Source: Leguminivora glycinivorella
Taxonomy: Eukaryota > Arthropoda > Insecta > Lepidoptera > Tortricidae
Reading direction: 5' to 3'
Assembly (NCBI RefSeq): GCF_023078275.1
Contig: NC_062983.1
Coordinates: 14,873,001-14,937,000, forward strand
Length of the DNA: 64,000 nt
Part shown: one piece after another, positions 53,098-62,892 of the stretch
Position numbering within the stretch: the stretch's first letter is position 1
Layout of the letters: the number at the start of each line of letters is the position of its first letter
Translations under genes and position numbers: made by a program
Notes under the pieces: model-generated
The model's input: only the letters and a program-made list of their open reading frames with translations
Told to the model about the DNA's origin: nothing
The model's database searches: none

Positions 53098-53575
53098 AAG
53101 CTACCTCAACAGTTATTGCAGGAAAAAAACATCAAAGTATTTAAAAGTAATTTAAAGAAACTTCTCCAAGACAAATGTTACTATACAATCGAAGAATATT
53201 TAAATGACGACACTTTGCCAAATTGATTTTGAAGGACATAACGATTATTTAATTTTAATTTCAATTATTTATTATTTACTATTATACCTACTTTGTACTA
53301 AATTATTGGCTACCTATTATTTTAAAATTTTATGATCACAAATTATACTTATATTTTGTCAGTAACTGTCAATTATAAAAATTATTATTTAATTATCATC
53401 TCCATGTATAGAATTATATTAAGACTAATTTTACTTTACTTTTAGTTCACTAAGTACTCCTTAAGATTATTGCCATGCCCTAACAGGGTATCATGTACCT
53501 ACCTTATAATATTTGAATACCATCCTATGTAAAATGAACATGATTGCAATAAAGAATGATATGATATGATGAATC
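53098..53575 (+). mobile_element. LINE 3' end with 42-codon ORF2 terminus
   Basis: 53098-53226 reads KLPQQLLQEKNIKVFKSNLK, KLLQDKCYYTIEEYLNDDTL then PN and stop. LPxxL....xxxFKxxLKxxLxxxCYYxxxE is the usual end of CR1/Jockey-type ORF2 in insects. About 330 bp of AT-rich 3' UTR follow, including CCATGCCCTAACAGGGTATC, ending GCAATAAAGAATGATATGAT, a polyadenylation signal plus short repeat tail. Too short to start with ATG; 5'-truncated. Confidence 0.7.
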
Positions 53576-53579
53576 TAAA

Positions 53580-54130
53580 ATTAAACTAAAATAAATCTAA
53601 AAACGGCCCTTTTTTCTTGCTCACGAGCGGGCTCAGAATAGCGGTTAATAATATTTTTGTTGATCTGTATATTTGTGTTTATGTAAGTATAGTAAAAAAT
53701 TAAAAAATATTTCAAAAAGTACCTACTTACTGAGTGAGAAATGATTTGTTTAGACAGGTACTTATTTCAATTCATTCACGAAAAATAAAGGCCTTACTTT
53801 ATTAGATCTCTATCGAGAAAATTGTAAGCATTCGTGTTTCGACCCGTACTAAAATTTCAATCATAATTATAGTCAAGAAATACATATCCAAGAATCACAT
53901 CTCTAGGTTTCCGGGGCTAAGCACACCAGTGAAATTAAACTCCTAATATTTATCGATGCATGACCTTAGCTATCATTTTAGAGTTTGCTGTTGTGTTAGA
54001 ATGAAATAATCATTGTGTGCAACAGTCAATCTAAAATAGCCCGTCTTTAGAAAACGCTAATTCCTTTCGGTTTGTAATTTGAATCCTTGAATATCAAGAA
54101 CTACAAGTTGCATTAAATATAATATTAATT
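53580..54130. other. AT-rich gene-free stretch
   Basis: Nothing recognised. Confidence 0.3.
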
Positions 54131-54144
54131 CAAAATAAATAAAT

Positions 54145-54390
54145 AAATAAATATTGGGGGACACCTTACACAGATCAATTTAACCCCAAACTAAGCAAAG
54201 CTTGTACTATGGGTGCTAAGCGACGATATACATACTTAAATAGATAAATACATACTTATATATACATAGAAAACATCCATGACTCAGGAACAAATATCTG
54301 TGCTCATCACACAAATAAATGCCCTTACATTCGAACCTGGGACCGCGGCTCAGCAGGCAGGGTCACTACCGATTGAGCCAGATCGGTCGT
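54145..54390 (-). mobile_element. CGACCGGTCTGGC SINE, intact copy with 14-bp TSD
   Basis: Minus strand: GACGACCGATCTGGCTCAAT head, B-box GGTTCGAATGT (decayed), body TGATGAGCACAGATATTTGT to GGTGTCCCCCAATATTTATT. CAAAATAAATAAAT is present at 54131-54144 and again at 54391-54404, consistent with target-primed insertion. The AT-rich repeat means the exact limit is uncertain. Confidence 0.8.
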
Positions 54391-54434
54391 CAAAATAAAT
54401 AAATTTTATGCAAGTAAATTGAGGCCCGCAAAAG

Positions 54435-54719
54435 TCAACACCAAAGTGTAGGAGTAAAACTGTCCCTCGGGGGTATCGTTATAACTACCGCAAGTGCAAA
54501 TATTCCGTTTCCTCTTTGAGTTCCAGCCGGTACGTTTACTTTATAACATTGTAAGTTAAAAGAACCCGTTTTTAAAACGCCCCAGCCGTCACCAGTCGAC
54601 CACAGATTATACAATTCCGATACTACACTTAATCGCGTTTCCCCTTTTAACTTTAGATTGACAATGTTCGCCCTAACTAAAATGACCATTGACACTCTTT
54701 TTTGTATGTTTTTCCTCAT
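54435..54719 (-). other. Unrecognised 94-residue frame
   Basis: The frame reads through VRANIVNLKLKGETRLSVVS and PAGTQRGNGIFALAVVITIP to a stop. Composition is less AT-skewed than the surrounding random frames. I recognise no family, no repeat copy lies in the window, and there are no introns or neighbours to support it. Two more minus-strand frames follow beyond a foldback element (55450-55810). Listed as a weak candidate only. Confidence 0.2.
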
Positions 54720-54792
54720 TGGAACACATTGGAACTGTTAGTCCCGTGGAGGCCTGATCCCACGATTATGACTTTTTTGCCAAATTTAGGGC

Positions 54793-55439
54793 AATGATCC
54801 CAGCCTCTCCACCATTTTTTACTAATAAGAATAAGAAGAAGTACAAAATATTATGTTAGTTAGGTACATATAGGTGATCTTTTTACAAAGGGTCATTACC
54901 AGGGCCCGTAACTTGACGTCACGCTGCATATAGGATGATTTAAGAGTTTTATTTATGAATTAATCATTAATTAATCAATCAATTTAATCATGACTTCAAA
55001 AGTAATCTATTCATACGTGAAATAATTAATACCCACTTGATAAGTGAAAAGTAAATTAAATTATTTGTTTATATTTTATACATACATTGTATTAAATAGT
55101 TTTGCTACCATATTTCAATAAATTATAAAAACAAAACAAATTGTTTCCTTTTCGTTTCACGTATCAAGTAGGTATTAATTATTCCACATATGAATAGCTT
55201 ACTTTACAAGTCATTTGTACATAATTAAATTGATAATGATTATTTATTACAATAAAACTATTTGAATCATCCTATATGCAGCGTGACGTCAAATTGATGT
55301 CATCGGCATGAAAGTTACGGTAATGGTAATGACCTGGCAACGGTCTCAAAAAGATCACCTATATGTACCTAACTTACATAATATTTTGTGCTTCTTCTTA
55401 TTCTTTTGAGTAAAAAATGGTAGAAAGGCTGGGATCATT
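54793..55439. mobile_element. 647-bp foldback with arms of about 250-290 bp
   Basis: Left AATGATCCCAGCCTCTCCAC..., with GTTAGGTACATATAGGTGAT, CGTCACGCTGCATATAGGAT and CATACGTGAAATAATTAATA. Right arm is the complement of all these landmarks in order, with small indels. The middle is about 100 bp of AT-rich DNA. No clear target duplication. Possibly a Foldback-type element or an ancient inverted duplication. Confidence 0.8.
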
Positions 55440-55449
55440 ACCATGGACT

Positions 55450-55810
55450 ATGTCAAAGAACCTGAGGAATACCTGAAGGTGTGGTAGAAAGCACTGCATC
55501 ACTTTGCTGTCAAGTTCGTTTCTGAGGCCTTTACTATCAGTTGCTTGACTTTTGTCATGTTTCATGCCTTCAATATTGTCATCTCCTAGACTGGTTGAAT
55601 ATAATGATGTTTTCATTCAGATTAACGGCAATAAAATGGTCTAACGCCTTTAAAGCGAGCACGAAGCAATCTGTGCCCCGTCGCCATTAGACGCACGCCG
55701 TGCACATATTTCGCAATTTCCTGCGCCGCTCGAAACTCCATCTTTTTCACTGTGGCCGCAGCAAAGATTTCAAATGTAGAGATAAAGCCACTCATATAAT
55801 CTTGCACCAA
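55450..55810 (-). other. Two tandem unrecognised frames
   Basis: 55622-55810 encodes VQDYMSGFISTFEIFAAATV, KKMEFRAAQEIAKYVHGVRL and ends FKGVRPFYCR. Six bases downstream a second frame (55616 to about 55440) reads SLGDDNIEGMKHDKSQATDS, ending in foldback sequence. Both look less random than most frames here but match no family I know. They could be relics of a transposon ORF. Confidence 0.2.
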
Positions 55811-56155
55811 ACTATCTCTGTTTTGCCCAATGGTTGACAGGTAGATGGTGCCTTAAGGCACAGTATAATAAAGAGTACTATCGTACAGTATGGCCACTCC
55901 CGCTCCCCGCTGAAAGTGCCACCCATCCCCTCTCGGTTACCTCACAGTTACCGCCTGTCAAAAACGCGAACAGACGACCTGTCATATTTCACTCATACAA
56001 GCATAGTACGCGTTTACCTACACGAGCTTAGGCTGTGTGCTAGGAACTCGCCTCTTTCATATATTTGATCGCCAGTGTCCGAGGTGTGCTTAAGGCGTTA
56101 AGTCCGCCATTTGTACTTTTTATCGTTAATTTGTGCAATAAAGTTTAAATAAATA
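55802..56155 (+). mobile_element. LINE 3' end (AATAAAGTTTAAATAAATA family), interrupted
   Basis: TGTTTTGCCCAATGGTTGAC, AGGTAGATGGTGCCTTAAGG then (after the MITE) CTTAAGGCGTTAAGTCCGCC, ATTTGTACTTTTTATC and GTGCAATAAAGTTTAAATAA. Removing 55859-56088 and one copy of CTTAAGG restores a normal 3' end. Confidence 0.85.
55859..56088 (+). mobile_element. 230-bp MITE, CACAG...GTG family, copy 4, nested in a LINE end
   Basis: CACAGTATAATAAAGAGTAC to GTGTCCGAGGTGTG, with a perfect 7-bp duplication CTTAAGG (55852-55858 and 56089-56095). The host is a known repeat, so the empty site is predictable and fits. Confidence 0.92.
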
Positions 56156-56159
56156 ATAT

Positions 56160-56429
56160 CGGCAGGGTACGTAACCAAACGCAGTGCTACAGAGCTAGAC
56201 TGCGCTTTCATGGCCGTCTAGCCTAAACGATTGTCATTTTGGCTAGGCCGGCAGATCATTCTCTTTTGATACGCTTTATTGGAACGCTGAAATGCGATAG
56301 GTAATACACACACATCGCGCTCGCGGTGTGTCGCATAGACTGCACGCTTTGCTCGCAATCATGCATATTTGCATAATAGGGTCAAGGACACTGGTTTAAA
56401 CGTTCACGATTATTACACACTAGCTTTTG
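56160..56429. other. Unique sequence
   Basis: Nothing recognised. Confidence 0.3.
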
Positions 56430-56670
56430 CCCGCGGCTTCGATAGCGTTAAATTTGAAAATTGCGGAATGCTCCATACAAACTTCCACCCCCTTTGTTAG
56501 GGAAGTGGGGGGTTAGAAAGAGACAAAAAGTAGCCTATGTTACTCTCCATCCCTTTAGCTATCTCCACTTCAAAAATCACGACAATTCGTCGCTCCGTTT
56601 TGCCGTGAAAGACGGACAAACAAACAGACACAAACACTTTCCCATTTATAATATTAGTATAGATAATAAC
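56430..56670 (+). repeat. TTTTGCCCGCGGCTTCG repeat
   Basis: CTAGCTTTTGCCCGCGGCTT starts a block familiar from many insect genomes, with AAAGTAGCCTATGTTACTCT and GACAAACAAACAGACACAAA, ending ATAATATTAGTATAGAT. Class uncertain. The frame 56461-56697 is incidental. Confidence 0.55.
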
Positions 56671-56699
56671 GCCGTTGGAAGTCAGTTTAAAATGTAGTG

Positions 56700-57123
56700 A
56701 TACGCGATTAAGCCCCCATTTAAAAGAGTCAAGGACGCCAGCACCATTTTAGATCTCGTCTGTCACGTCCTTACAAAGTAATAAATAAGTCAATGAGCCG
56801 CAGTAATCTCGTAAAGCTCTGTTTGCGCTGTCCCCGGAGCGCCGAGAGGCGATTTCTTCCAGTTAACTTATTGAATTTGTGGGGCGGGCACGCGACAACA
56901 CGAATTGTGTAGAAAACTTGGGTTAGCATTAACTGATTGGGGTAGTGGAGGGGTTTTCAGGTATTTTTGTTGTACTTGTTTAATGTCTATGGTTCTGATT
57001 TGACGACGATGTTTTTTCTTAGTTTTCAGTGTGTAGCAGTTCTTTTTTAATATTTTAAAAAACATTTAAAATATTCAACATTGGTCATAAATAACGAAGC
57101 TCCAGAACAGAACACGAGTTTAT
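56700..57123. other. Unique sequence
   Basis: Nothing recognised. Confidence 0.3.
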
Positions 57124-57130
57124 GTATTGG

Positions 57131-57560
57131 CAAATACATATGTAACTCCGTAAAGACAGATAAAGTATAAGAAAAAAACGTACCTCAGAACCATAAGAGA
57201 AAAAGGTACGGTGGCCTAGGTGGCATTACACCTTTGGGAAACGCTCGGCTAGATGGCGCTAGTAAACATATTTGACATTTTAACTCATATAAAGATAAGA
57301 ATATGGGCCAAATTGTCAAAATTGAGGTTCAAAAGTTTTAAGCCTATGTCACGAGATGGTAGTCTATGCACTGTGATTACACATTTTAGGGTCCCCCCAC
57401 ATCTAGCGTCTCGCGAGCGTCGCGTCGGGCCAACTGTATGGGAAAAGACGTCGCGTCGACGCGACGTCGACGCAGCGTCAGGCTTTGCCCATACAGTTGG
57501 CCCGACGCGACGCTCGCGAGACGCTAGATGTGGGGGGACCCTAATACTCTATCCTCTTTG
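57131..57560 (+). mobile_element. 300-bp MITE, CAAAGA family, copy 4, carrying an inserted foldback
   Basis: CAAATACATATGTAACTCCG to ATCCTCTTTG, flanked by a perfect 7-bp duplication GTATTGG (57124-57130 and 57561-57567). The internal foldback 57386-57544 explains the extra length. About 19 bp of family sequence (CTTTGACAGTAACTCTCTA) is missing at the junction. Confidence 0.9.
57386..57544. mobile_element. 159-bp GC-rich foldback with perfect 57-bp arms
   Basis: TTAGGGTCCCCCCACATCTA, GCGTCTCGCGAGCGTCGCGT, CGGGCCAACTGTATGGG on the left, exact complement 57488-57544 on the right, and a 45-nt GACGTCGCGTCGACGCGACG-rich centre. Much more GC-rich than its host and uneroded, so probably young. The frame 57253-57579 is a shadow. 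Confidence 0.9.
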
Positions 57561-57804
57561 GTATTGGCAACGTGCGTGATTGAGTGGCGCTGATTGTCAT
57601 AAACACACGTCATCTTATGGGCATGTCCAACATTAATGTTAGCCGCGGATATCGGAACTAATTTGTAATGAATAGGCCGAAAATGAAATATGGAAAAGCT
57701 GACCAAATGAGGGCAGCACTAGTTGTGCACGTAGCGAATACCATATTTTGCGTGCAAGTTCATTCTTGCATATAATAGTTGGTATTTTATTTTTAGGACC
57801 ATCC

Positions 57805-57968
57805 ATATTCGCAAAAACATCGTGAGGAAACCGGAATAATTCCAATAAAGTCTAGTTTACCCTTCGGGTTGGAAGGTCAGATGGCAGTCGCTTTCGTAAA
57901 AACTAGACCCCAGGCCCCCATGAGCCGTGGCAAATGCCGGGATAAAGCAAGGAGAATGATGATGATTC
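57805..57968 (+). mobile_element. GATGATG-ended SINE, body and tail
   Basis: AAAAACATCGTGAGGAAACC, GGAATAATTCCAATAAAGTC, TTTACCCTTCGGGTTGGAAG, GCAGTCGCTTTCGTAAAAAC and GAGCCGTGGCAAATGCCGGG ending in GATGATGATG. Lacks the tRNA head. Confidence 0.8.
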
Positions 57969-57969
57969 G

Positions 57970-58655
57970 CAATATTTAGAAACTATATTCGCTAGTTTAG
58001 TTTACCATATTGTTTTCCCGAAATAAAACAATGCACATAATCCCATAATTCCTGGAGGAAGAAAACCCGCGCTGACTCGGGCCGAAATCTAAAATCGCTG
58101 GCCCCTCGTTTTACGGTTCTGTTGTAGTAGGTACCTACTCGCTGAATTGATGGGTAAACCAACTGTGATAGTTGATCGAAGCGATAGCGTGGATATGCTT
58201 AGACTCGGGCAATTTTGTATGAAGACGGGAATTGAAAGGCTAAAATTGGCAATACCGCCTGTATGATGTCTTTGAAATGTGCTTTTCACTTTTTACTTTT
58301 AAAATTCGAGACTGCGAGGCACTAATCGGATTCAGGGCAACCCACAACTTGGGTATTTTAGCAGCAGCGTCTAGTCAGCAGCAATACGAAAAGTGGCGTC
58401 GAGTTTCCTACAAATATACCTACAAACTCTTCCATCGCAACTAGTTTCAAACAAAGAATAAAATTCTTCGATCGCAACTGGTTATGAATTGGTGGTTACT
58501 TACACGGCCGAAGGGGTTTCCATTCATTTAACTAGACGCCTACATTCGGGGTCTTATCATAATACTTTAAGAGGGATCGGAGTTAAACTAGCATTTAACA
58601 TTAGTCTAGATATTTAATTAGTCTATATTTTTATCCATTGTCTTTATGGTACCTT
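57970..58655. other. Unique sequence
   Basis: The frame 58089-58289 has no domain. Confidence 0.3.
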
Positions 58656-58659
58656 GTTG

Positions 58660-58935
<276 letters not shown>

Positions 58936-58939
58936 TTTC

Positions 58940-59375
58940 GCTGTACTTAATTACTATTTTTCAGAGCAATAAAAACAAAGCTACAGCCTCATCTCACAGT
59001 TGGAGCTCGGAACACTTAAACTTCTAAACCTTAATTACACGATTTCTGGGCGAAAATTCATTGAGATACAAGTGGTTGAAGCTAGCCTGAGTAAATTACA
59101 ATTTGTTCGTCTGGCTTCAGTAAATAAGGAGTCCGCGGGAGCGGTACGAGCCACGGACTTTAGCCGAAAACTAATGCATAGACAAAAATAACTTATGGAA
59201 ATCAAGGTTTTTTCTAAGCTTTAGGGCAGTATTACGAACAAATGCGATTATGACTGTATTTCTGAGCATTTTGCCTTTCCACACTTAGACTACAAACAGC
59301 TTTAGTCATAATTTGGTATAGTGACCGGTTTAGAACCATTTTTAGGACATAAATAGGATGCAATGAACTTTCAAA
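58940..59375. other. Unique sequence
   Basis: Nothing recognised. Confidence 0.3.
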
Positions 59376-59511
59376 TGAGGAGGCACGCCTGTGCAAGTGT
59401 CTAGGCATGTCACTGTCATTCATATGTGAGAGAGAGAGAAAACATCATGCTCTCGCTCTCACGTATGGACTAATAGGGTGGCGCCATTTCATAACCTTCA
59501 AGTGTGCCTTG
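59376..59511. mobile_element. AATGAGGAGGCAC MITE, copy 2
   Basis: AAATGAGGAGGCACGCCTGT, GTCTAGGCATGTCACTGTCA, TTCATATGTGAGAGAGAGAG and ACTAATAGGGTGGCGCCAT. Internally shorter than 34512-34697. Confidence 0.7.
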
Positions 59512-59519
59512 TTAGGTGA

Positions 59520-60448
59520 CTACTGTTGATATTTTCGGGTTAAATTGCAGTAGAATAGTAGCCATTTTAAGCCAAATGCAATATCGTCAAGCGAGCGAGT
59601 AAAGTGGTAAAATAATAATAAAAATCTTGCTTTTTTCCGCTTACCTCCCTGAGCCCACTCCGTACCTTAAGAACTTCAAAGAACTAGAAAGCTTACAGCA
59701 GCCAAGTATTTATAATAAATACTAGACGCTCTTTCTTGCAGTTTTAATTAAAGTTACTCAACATTTTTTACTGAATCATTGAATTTGTAGTTCACTTCCT
59801 AATGAATGCATGTTGTTAGAGGTTGTTGAACTACGACTGTATTTTGATAATGGGCACGTATTTTAAAAGTGCTTTATGCTATCCATTTACAAACACGTTT
59901 TTATTTAAAAAAAAATAACTAGAAGACAAGTAAAATGTACATCTATATTCTCACAAGGTACTTAGTATTTTTTGCAAATCAAATAAGTATTGCTGAAGCC
60001 CCTTCTAGTCTGTGATATTTCATCTGTCAATAAGTAAGAAATGTCTTTCATAACACATGCTTCGCAAATAAACCGATTAAAACCACCATTTCCTTCGCAT
60101 TAACGAAATATTGCAGGTCGTTCCGTTAGGAAAATGTTAACTTGACTTACAGAGCACACGAAAGGGAAACATTAGTCCTAAATAACTATAAAGAACCCCG
60201 CACAAAATGTTCGAAAAAAGTCGTTCGGACGATTTAGATGAAAATTTGTAGAAATATAGCCTCTAATACTTTGATCAACTGTGTGAAGTTTCACATTTAA
60301 TTAATGACTTGTTTTTGAGTTAAATGATTTTACTTACCTAGTCGATATCATGTAATGATAATGAATGAAAGACGGGCAGTTACAATTTGGTACCGTGACC
60401 AGGATTTTTAAGTAGCAAAGACAAGAAATATCACGCAAGATTTTTAAC
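59520..60448. other. AT-rich gene-free stretch
   Basis: No repeat partner, RNA or coding frame. Confidence 0.35.
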
Positions 60449-60705
60449 CAACCGACCGACGCAAAAACGACGGGGTGTCATAAGTTTGATGTGTGTGTCT
60501 GTCTATCTGTCTGTTTGTCTGTCCGTCTGTGTGTGTGTCTGTCTGTGTCATCGTAGCTCCTGAACTGATGAACCGATTTAGATTTAGTTTTTTTTTGTCT
60601 AAAATCTGACTTGGTCGAGTGTTTTCAGCCATTTTTCATGAAAATCGGTCTACTAAGTCGCGAAAGGGGTTTTTTTTCAAAATTTTAATGTTGTGGTTAG
60701 GTTAT
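60449..60705 (+). repeat. CCCGACGCAAAAACGACG repeat, copy 6
   Basis: CGACCGACGCAAAAACGACG, (CTGT)n to TCGTAGCTCCTGAACTGATG, ATTTTCATGAAAATCGGTCT and GTTGTGGTTAGGTTATTTAA. The small minus-strand frame across it is spurious. Confidence 0.8.
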
Positions 60706-61025
60706 TTAATCCACATTGATATTTTATAATGGTTCTCTTGAGAGTCATTTTTGTCTGCGTTTTGTAATGAACGGGAATAAACGGCAACATTCACAGCAAA
60801 GACCCGCTTATTAGATTGTGAATGGGAAGATTTGAGTCGTGTATTCAGGTATGAGCATTCAATAGCAATCCAATAATAATGATGTAGGTATCGTGCTTGC
60901 ATTCGTGTAGCTGGTCTCTAGGGCATGCCATGCAATATGTCGGTATTATCTTTACAAATGCACGGAGAATTAGGCTCCGCTGCTCTGTTTGCGATGGGTG
61001 TTGCTGTTTTTGCATTAGTACATTC
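60706..61025. other. Unique sequence
   Basis: Nothing recognised. Confidence 0.3.
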
Positions 61026-61115
61026 TTTTTTTTTTAGTATGAATAGGTAGACGTTTGACCCGATGATCACACCTGATGGTAAGTGGTGAATGGTGGAGCA
61101 CGCTTATCATTCAAA
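61026..61115 (+). repeat. Poly-T headed repeat (TTGACCCGATGATCACACCT)
   Basis: A T-run then TAGGTAGACGTTTGACCCGA, TCACACCTGATGGTAAGTGG, ATGGTGGAGCACGCTTATCA. Same general architecture as the 284-381 family (GCCTGATGGTAAGCGGT) and a common lepidopteran repeat. Confidence 0.55.
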
Positions 61116-61302
61116 GATGCGTTAATACATGAATGCCGAAAAGGACTGTTCTTAAAATATAAGACCTCAGGCTGAATGAAAATTCGAAATAGATATAGGT
61201 ATGCGTTTGTCTAAGTTTTAAATAGGCACGCGCTCTTGATAGCATTGAAGAAGTGTACCGTTTACATTGGTGAGATTACGAACATCATTTCTATGAGCAT
61301 GA

Positions 61303-61529
61303 GGCACTGGTCCCACCGCGAGCTAGTAAACTATGAGCTACCGGCTATAAACACGAACAAAAGATAATCACTCCCGTATAAATAAAAGAGACACGGCGAT
61401 GTTTATAGTTACTCGGCCAGCGGTGAGCTATCAATATCGCCGTCTCTTATTTGCACGGGAGTGATTATCTTTTGTTCGTTTTTATAGCCGATAGCTCATA
61501 GCTTACTAGCTCGCGGTGGGACCAGTGCC
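61303..61529. mobile_element. 227-bp foldback MITE (GGCACTGGTCCCACCGCGAG)
   Basis: Arms of about 95 bp: GGCACTGGTCCCACCGCGAG, CTATGAGCTACCGGCTATAA, GAACAAAAGATAATCACTCC, GAGACACGGCGAT, with few mismatches to the right arm. TGA lies on both sides (61300-61302, 61530-61532). The centre includes GGCCAGCGGTGAGCTATC. Confidence 0.85.
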
Positions 61530-61534
61530 TGAGA

Positions 61535-61913
61535 GCGCTATACACATACATATAGCGAATATAGCGATGTTTTGCTTGCATACCAAAGCGGCGTGCGAAT
61601 CCGCATCCAATGCGAAGACAGTCTTAGAGTGGTGGTCATATTTACACAGAATGGGGTTTGTTGACACACTTCGCTCGTCGCCTCAGCAGAGTGCGTTGGA
61701 TCAATTGTTACTTTACGGTTTAATTTTAAAAACCGTATGTGATATACACTTTATAGACAATTCGCGACTGGTGTAAATAATGACATAAATGACTAATCCG
61801 GTCAAAATTCTGATAAAAGAAATTGGTTCCCAAAAGTTACCTAACAGGAGAGTTAGGTGCTGATAACGTAAACTGAAATAAAGTATCTAAAACAATGAGA
61901 TTGACACATTTTA
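61535..61913. other. Unique sequence
   Basis: The 86-residue frame 61516-61776 starts in the MITE end and has no recognisable domain. Confidence 0.3.
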
Positions 61914-62112
61914 AACGACGGGGTGTTATAAGTTTGACGTGTCTGTCTGTCTGTCTTCGTAGCTCCCGAACTGATGAACCGATTTAGATTTAGTTATTTT
62001 TGTTTGTAAGCTGAATTAGTTGGCAGTGTTTTAGCCATGTTTCATGAAAACCGGTCCACTATGTCGCGGTCGGAGGTTTTTTAAAAATTTTAATTTTGTG
62101 GTTAGGTTATCG
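61914..62112 (+). repeat. CCCGACGCAAAAACGACG repeat, copy 7, 5'-truncated
   Basis: Starts at ACGACGGGGTGTTATAAGTT and continues to TTTTGTGGTTAGGTTATCGT, with only a short CTGT tract. Confidence 0.8.
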
Positions 62113-62119
62113 TAATTAA

Positions 62120-62230
62120 ATATCACATGATGAGGCATTTGTTACGTTTTTGTTGACTTCAACTTACAACAATTGACGCACGAAAGCTGCAAACTGTGAG
62201 AAAAGACGAAAGACGGACGCTATGTCAATT
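62120..62230 (-). repeat. Remnant of the ATGCCTCGTTACG family
   Basis: Minus strand GAAGTCAACAAAAACGTAAC and AAATGCCTCATCATGTGATA match 41435-41475. Confidence 0.45.
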
Positions 62231-62340
62231 ACTTAAATTGTAACTGGTTCCCCGCGATACAGGCGTAGCCTAGTGCGGAGACCTCTGTCATATCTGTTAT
62301 ACATTTTATGGGCAATAAAGTTATTCTTATTCTTATGTCT
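62231..62340 (+). mobile_element. LINE 3' end with (TTCTTA)n tail
   Basis: AAATTGTAACTGGTTCCCCG, GGCGTAGCCTAGTGCGGAGA, ATTTTATGGGCAATAAAGTT then ATTCTTATTCTTA. Same tail type as 22843-22950. Confidence 0.6.
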
Positions 62341-62384
62341 ACACTCTACGTTTACGCCTACGTTTGCTTGATCTATGGTATAAT

Positions 62385-62890
62385 ATGAAATCTTGAAAGA
62401 ATATAATTTACATAACATAATAAAATTACTGCCTGTAGTGTAGTCGATATTCAAGCAAAAGCGCAAAAGAAACCCAGTTATATTTTGTGTAGTGAAATAC
62501 GCGACCGAGTTTTGGCGCGACTGGCAGATAGCGCGGTTTGGAACACCTCCAAATAATACGACATATTTTAAAAAACACTTTAGAAGTATTTATGACAACA
62601 TTTTTGCAATTTCCGCTCGTTTGGGCTGTTGAGCCCACTGTAGATTTAATCGCTAGCTCGTTTCATGAGTATGCTATAGGGCTTGATATCAGATTTTTGC
62701 TATGGCGAAGTACCAAATGGATCAGAACCCTATTCGCTACATTCACGTTTTTATCTCAAATTATAGATACGAGTATAATGTGCGCTCTCTTTTGATATTG
62801 CACAATTTGATATGTTGTAACATAGATTTTTAGGTGCAATTTTTTACATAGTTTTACAAACTTCACTGAAGTGACGACGAAAGATTAATA
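62385..62890. other. Unique sequence
   Basis: Frames 62233-62466, 62426-62638 and 62538-62795 overlap on both strands and lack domains. Confidence 0.3.
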
Positions 62891-62892
62891 CA

